The notes beneath the pieces are model-generated. The model worked only from the letters and a program-made list of their open reading frames with translations. It was not told the DNA's origin and did not search any database. A DNA stretch of 64,000 bases, from the NCBI GenBank assembly GCA_050291365.1, contig JBNKJS010000043.1:46714-110713 (forward strand). The letters run 5' to 3'. Source of the DNA: JAAGZL01 sp050291365. GTDB taxonomy: Bacteria > Pseudomonadota > Gammaproteobacteria > Chromatiales > Chromatiaceae. The position numbers and the translations under genes were made by a program. Within the stretch, counting starts at the first letter, position 1, and each line of letters starts with the position of its first letter. Positions 60,416 through 64,000 of this stretch are shown here, in pieces.

Positions 60416-61906
60416 TTAGCGATTGCGTTTCACAAGATCTGCTTTTTCCTGTTTTATCTCTTTTAGCCTTGCCGCCATCTTTGCATTTAAATAGTAGTCG
60501 TTGCTGCGGTTATTGAGTGCAATCTCCAGCTGCCGTTCAGCTGAGGTCAGGTCACCAGAAAGATAGTGGTGCTCTGCTAGAAAATAGTGTCCTTGCGAGT
60601 TGTGTCCTGCCTTGCCTGCCGCAACTGCAGCAAGTTTGTATATAGTTGGATCGTGGGGCCGTATTTTAATCAGTTTTTCCAGCAGTTGCTCGGCTTTAGT
60701 TGGATTGCCAGCGTGCATAATGGTATTTGCATAATGCACAGTAAGGGGGTAGTTGCCTGGGTGAATTTGTAGGCCTTTTTTCAATACGCTGAGAGCCTGT
60801 TTAATCTGCCTGGTTTGGTTCAGGATCTCCGCCTTGGCAATCAGATAGTGAACCTTGTTGCGGCTCTTGGATAACAGTATGTTCACCTGTTTTAGCGCCT
60901 CTTGGTATTTGTGGGCGCGAATAAGGGCGCGGGTCAATCCATATCTCTGGGCCTCAGCATTGCGATAGCGCCCATCAGCCAATGTTTTTTGGAAAAAATT
61001 TACCGCTTGGTTGGGGTTGTTGAATTTCTGCTCGCGCAAAGTGATATGAGTCAGAAGGTAGTCTTTGCTGTCTCTGTATTGACGGTATGGGTAGGATTCC
61101 GCCCTTCCCATTGAATCCGCCATGCGGTTTTTTGTTATAGGGTGAGTCTGTAAAAATTCAGGAAGTTTATGGCTTTCATAGGCCATATTTGCTTTGCCGA
61201 GGCGCATGAAGAATGTAGGCATGGCGCGCGGGTCGAACTTTGAATCAGCCAGGATTTTAATGCCTAGGTTATCAGCCTCTTTTTCATTTTCACGAGTAAA
61301 ATTGATCTGCTTCTGTATCATCCCGGCTTGAACCCCAATTGCTGCTGCTCTGCCAACATCAGAATTTTTAGAGGCAGCGCCTAGGACTATGGCGGCTATG
61401 ATAGCTGCCGTGCCAGCTATGCCCATACCTTCGGCCATGTCAAATGTTCTAGCTAGGTGTTTCTGAGTGACATGGGCAATTTCATGCGCCACAACTGAGG
61501 CCAGTTCGCTTTCAGATTGGGTCGTGAGGACCAGGCCTGTATGTACACCAATATTGCCGGCCGGTCCGGCAAAGGCATTTACCACCGGGTCTTGCACAAG
61601 AAAAAAGCTGAAGGATTTATTAGCTTCGCCGCTATTGGCTGCCAAACGCCCCCCAAGTGATTCGATATAGGAGATCAGTAGTGGATCTGTTTCCACCTTC
61701 ATTACTTTATTGACACTGCGCATAAATGCCTGGCCCAGTCGACGCTCATCTTCAGGCGACATTATGCTTCCGCTGGAGTCACCAAAATCTGGCAGCTCGA
61801 TATTACCAGCAACGGCCGATGTAAAAGTATTAGAGAGGAGAAGCATGATACTGAGAAAGATAGCCATGCCGCGGGTATGTGCTTTATGTGGTGAGTATGA
61901 TTTCAT
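60416..61906 (-). CDS. bepA: BepA-type periplasmic M48 metalloprotease with TPRs
   Basis: 496 residues: signal peptide (FLSIMLLLSNTFTSAVAG), M48 domain with zinc motif HEIAHVTQKH and Glu in EADNLGIKIL, then TPR repeats to the end (GLTRALIRAHKYQEALKQVN, HYANTIMHAGNPTKAEQLLE). BepA helps assembly or degradation of LptD and outer membrane proteins. Standard length. Upstream of soxY on the same strand, 45 bp apart, but probably transcribed separately. Confidence 0.93.
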   Translation of the reverse strand: MKSYSPHKAHTRGMAIFLSIMLLLSNTFTSAVAGNIELPDFGDSSGSIMSPEDERRLGQAFMRSVNKVMKVETDPLLISYIESLGGRLAANSGEANKSFSFFLVQDPVVNAFAGPAGNIGVHTGLVLTTQSESELASVVAHEIAHVTQKHLARTFDMAEGMGIAGTAAIIAAIVLGAASKNSDVGRAAAIGVQAGMIQKQINFTRENEKEADNLGIKILADSKFDPRAMPTFFMRLGKANMAYESHKLPEFLQTHPITKNRMADSMGRAESYPYRQYRDSKDYLLTHITLREQKFNNPNQAVNFFQKTLADGRYRNAEAQRYGLTRALIRAHKYQEALKQVNILLSKSRNKVHYLIAKAEILNQTRQIKQALSVLKKGLQIHPGNYPLTVHYANTIMHAGNPTKAEQLLEKLIKIRPHDPTIYKLAAVAAGKAGHNSQGHYFLAEHHYLSGDLTSAERQLEIALNNRSNDYYLNAKMAARLKEIKQEKADLVKRNR

Positions 61907-62033
61907 CCGTCAAAAGACCAGTGTGGTTGGCCAAAGTTCACTGCTAGTTATGCCGTAGCTTGTGGCTATTAGCAAGTCATTTATTGTAGGATGTGATCAA
62001 TTATCTGTGCGCTGACTATTTCGAGTTACCTGA

Positions 62034-62933
62034 ATGAGCATAATCGCCACCCCATATGATCTTGCCAACAACGCTCTCTATCAAGAGTGGCGTGACAGGA
62101 AGCTTGAGAACTATCTGCAGGTGATGGCAGATCTGCCAGTGGAGCTGGGAGATCCCAGGAATCTTACCGATAGTGAGCATGAAGCCCTGTTGACCCGCAT
62201 CCGTAAGACCAATATGGCTATCTACGTGAGCGGTAGCGGGGATGATCCAGACCCCGATATCCCCATAACCCTGGGGCGCCGTTTTGGGTTGAACAATCTG
62301 GATAGAAACTGGCTGGGGGACGACAGCGGGTTAACCTCTCTAACGGTGCAGGAGAGTGGCACCCGCAAGTTCTATATTCCCTACACCGACCGCCCTATAA
62401 AATGGCACACAGACGGCTACTACAACACCGCTGATCAGCAGATACATGGTCTGATGCTGCACTGTGTTCAGAGCGCGGCAGAGGGAGGGGAGAACGCCCT
62501 GATGGATCATGAGGTTGCCTACATCCTGCTGCGGGAGAAAAATCCAGACTATATCCAGGCCTTGATGGGATCGGATGTAATGACTATCCCATGTCGCACC
62601 GAACAGGGAGAGGTGGCACGGGAAGAGGAGACCGGCCCGGTCTTTTCCATTACAGCCGAAGGTGAACTGCACATGCGCTACACAGAGCGCAAGCGCAATA
62701 TTGTATGGAAGGATGATCCCTTGATTCTGGAGGCAGTGGCCTATCTGCAAAAACTTCTCGCCAGCGGTTCATCCTATATTTTTCGCGGGCGCCTGGAGCC
62801 TGGTATGGGGCTGATCAGTAACAATATCCTGCATGACCGTTCCGCCTTTAGTGATGACAGTACCCACAAGAGGCTGCTGTATCGGGCGCGGTATTATGAT
62901 CGGGTGGATGGTACGGGGTTTAGGTGTCTTTAA
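62034..62933 (+). CDS. TauD/TfdA-type Fe(II)/2-oxoglutarate dioxygenase
   Basis: 299 residues. Iron ligands are the HxD in KWHTDGYYN and the distal His in ILHDRSAF, with a C-terminal Arg (RLLYRARYYDR) for 2-oxoglutarate. It resembles the TauD family, possibly the gamma-butyrobetaine or taurine-type branch. Substrate unknown. No ribosome binding site of note; isolated from its neighbours. Confidence 0.85.
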   Translation: MSIIATPYDLANNALYQEWRDRKLENYLQVMADLPVELGDPRNLTDSEHEALLTRIRKTNMAIYVSGSGDDPDPDIPITLGRRFGLNNLDRNWLGDDSGLTSLTVQESGTRKFYIPYTDRPIKWHTDGYYNTADQQIHGLMLHCVQSAAEGGENALMDHEVAYILLREKNPDYIQALMGSDVMTIPCRTEQGEVAREEETGPVFSITAEGELHMRYTERKRNIVWKDDPLILEAVAYLQKLLASGSSYIFRGRLEPGMGLISNNILHDRSAFSDDSTHKRLLYRARYYDRVDGTGFRCL

Positions 62934-62988
62934 AGGTCATCCCGCAAAATTATAAACGGCAAGCCGAAAATTAACGTGAATAAACATT

Positions 62989-63052
62989 AGAATCATAAAA
63001 AGCGAGCCGCAAATAGACGCAAATCATCGCAAAATGACGCGAATAAACATTA
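62989..63052. repeat. R3 dispersed repeat, copy 1
   Basis: AGAATCATAAAA then GCAAATAGACGCAAATCA and CGCGAATAAACAT. It matches 63388-63450 almost throughout. The GACGCAAAT/GACGCGAATA half-units recur within the repeat. Likely a non-coding repeat family. Confidence 0.75.
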
Positions 63053-63387
63053 GGCTATAGATGTGATGGAAATGCGTCACACCGCCGCTTGACCGCAGGA
63101 TAAACAATAGCTCCCTCTCCCTATGAGGGAGAGGGCTGGGGTGAGGGTGAGCTATTTATTAATACCCCCTCACCTTAACTCTTTTCTCAAAGGAGTGAAG
63201 GGGATGAATCTAAGGTGTAGGAGCCTGCTCCTGCGGGCGAAATGTGCAGACATTACCTTATGTAGATTTGCCCAGAGTACGAGGCTTCTAATATATTGAT
63301 TTTGCTATTGTGTTATGCAGTTTATTACAGCTTTATCTAGCGTTTTTTGCGTTCATTTGCGGATAACACATTATAATCAGGTGATTT

Positions 63388-63450
63388 AGAATCATAAAAG
63401 CAAGCAGCAAATAGACGCAAATCACCGCAAAAGAGCGCGAATAAATATAG
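63388..63450. repeat. R3 dispersed repeat, copy 2
   Basis: AGAATCATAAAAGC then AGCAAATAGACGCAAATCAC and GCGCGAATAAATATAG, in the same orientation as copy 1. A related stretch on the other strand starts near 63339 (GCGTTTTTTGCGTTCATTTG). Confidence 0.75.
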
Positions 63451-63811
63451 GGTTAGGTTTGGCCAGGCCAAGTGAATATAATTGCTGCTACCATTTTTAA
63501 CTCAGACACCTACACTTGCCACCAAGACTTCCCATTTGATGCGGTTAGTTTCACCCACCGCATTATACGAGCTATAAGGATGGGCTTGAGGTCTACAAGC
63601 AACTTAAGAGAATAGTTAAGGATTTGGCATAAAACTCACACCTGACATCCCGCTACTTGCGGCGGGATCTTGAACACACACTCGTCATCACGCGGCTTGA
63701 CCGCAGAGTAGCGGTACACGGCAAGGATTGTTCCTATAATCCTTTCGAATTTTCCACATCCTGCGGGTCAGATGTACCGGTTACTGACCGAAAGATAGAA
63801 TCTAGAAAGCA

Positions 63812-63836
63812 CCCTTCTCCCAATTGGGGAGAAGGG
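63812..63836. repeat. Palindromic repeat hairpin
   Basis: CCCTTCTCCC-AATT-GGGGAGAAGGG, followed by GATGGGGATGAGGGG. A standard intergenic proteobacterial palindrome, similar to the one at 63111-63150 (CCCTCTCC...GGAGAGGG). Confidence 0.75.
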
Positions 63837-64000
63837 ATGGGGATGAGGGGGAATTCGTATCAGAATCGGCAATCAGCTTCGAAGACCTTAACCTTAACCC
63901 ACAGCGCATTTTTCTTTTTCTGAGCAAGGGCCTCGAGGTACTTTCAGCTAACGTGCTTAATTAAGAAAAAGAGTTAGGGCTAGACAAGCTGCGAAACTTG

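Larger units (their letters stand above)
62934..64000. other. Intergenic repeat-rich region
   Basis: More than 1 kb without a supported gene. It holds two direct copies of a ~63-bp repeat (62989-63052 and 63388-63450), a CTCCCTCTCCCT-type palindrome near 63111-63150 and a hairpin CCCTTCTCCC-AATT-GGGGAGAAGG at 63812-63836. The open frame 63657-63923 crosses the hairpin and is not a gene. Confidence 0.6.

Noticed and set aside
63657..63923. Open frame of 88 codons at the window end
   Set aside because: It crosses a palindromic repeat and encodes low-complexity sequence; no ribosome binding site.
1..64000. CRISPR arrays, insertion sequences, prophage genes and rRNA
   Set aside because: I looked for regularly spaced repeats, transposase or integrase motifs, phage structural genes and rRNA signatures and found none.

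Overview
The window looks like a chromosomal segment of a free-living or symbiotic sulfur-oxidising gammaproteobacterium. The evidence is a SoxYZ pair with a c-type cytochrome, TusA and rhodanese proteins, multihaem cytochromes, an FbpABC iron transporter behind a Fur box, PEP-CTERM surface proteins, queA-tgt and BepA. Base composition is moderate and no phage, insertion sequence or CRISPR array was seen. Species cannot be named from this sequence alone.

Layout. 1-3.5 kb: envelope genes (a TPR protein cut by the window edge, an OmpA-like protein, an MltB-type transglycosylase) and a hot-dog thioesterase. 3.8-10.7 kb: a carbon module with a CitE-like lyase, an acyl-CoA ligase fused to a degenerate CitE domain, mesaconyl-CoA hydratase (mch) and a malyl-CoA/methylmalyl-CoA lyase (mcl), followed by a DUF523/DUF1722 protein. 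It resembles part of the 3-hydroxypropionate bicycle or a glyoxylate/propionyl-CoA assimilation route. 10.8-16.4 kb: a repeat-rich accessory region with two PEP-CTERM proteins and, between two direct copies of a small inverted-repeat element, a radical SAM/SPASM protein with a 102-residue partner. 16.4-20.3 kb: Fur-boxed fbpABC. 20.4-23.4 kb: a row of small metal/copper-type proteins (HMA-like, SHOCT, DUF302, DUF411, cytochrome c, Cys/His-rich). 23.7-31.8 kb: a rhodanese and an almost complete molybdenum-cofactor set (moaD, moeA, moaA, moaB, moaC, moaE, mobA, mobB) mixed with TusA-like, archease-like and TauE-like genes.

32.1-48.2 kb is the most striking part. Sixteen co-directional, mostly overlapping genes follow a good sigma-54 type promoter and end with a sigma-54 dependent response regulator. 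They encode a periplasmic molybdopterin oxidoreductase with FeS and NrfD-type membrane subunits, a TorD-type chaperone, a glycosyltransferase, a methylglyoxal-synthase-like protein with altered catalytic residues, a ferredoxin/NapF-like fusion, a membrane cytochrome c, two Mrp/ApbC ATPases, an unknown protein, a rhodanese-like protein without its cysteine, a pentahaem cytochrome, and a PhnD-like/kinase/regulator sensory trio. The catalytic subunit and the FeS subunit each carry Asp where an FeS-ligand Cys is expected. The substrate cannot be read from the sequence. The cofactor genes just upstream would supply Mo-bisPGD, and the sensory trio probably detects a small anion and switches the operon on.

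48.5-50.6 kb: an ECF sigma factor with a SHOCT protein, a DGC-domain protein and an unknown CxxC protein. 51.1-55.7 kb: tRNA-Leu(CAA), queA, tgt, a lipoprotein that seems to use an ACG start, a rhodanese and an LpxL-like acyltransferase. 55.8-58.8 kb: a membrane-anchored vWA protein and a coiled-coil membrane partner that share a C-terminal acidic motif. 58.9-62.9 kb: cytochrome c, soxZ, soxY, bepA and a TauD-like dioxygenase. The last kilobase is intergenic repeat DNA.
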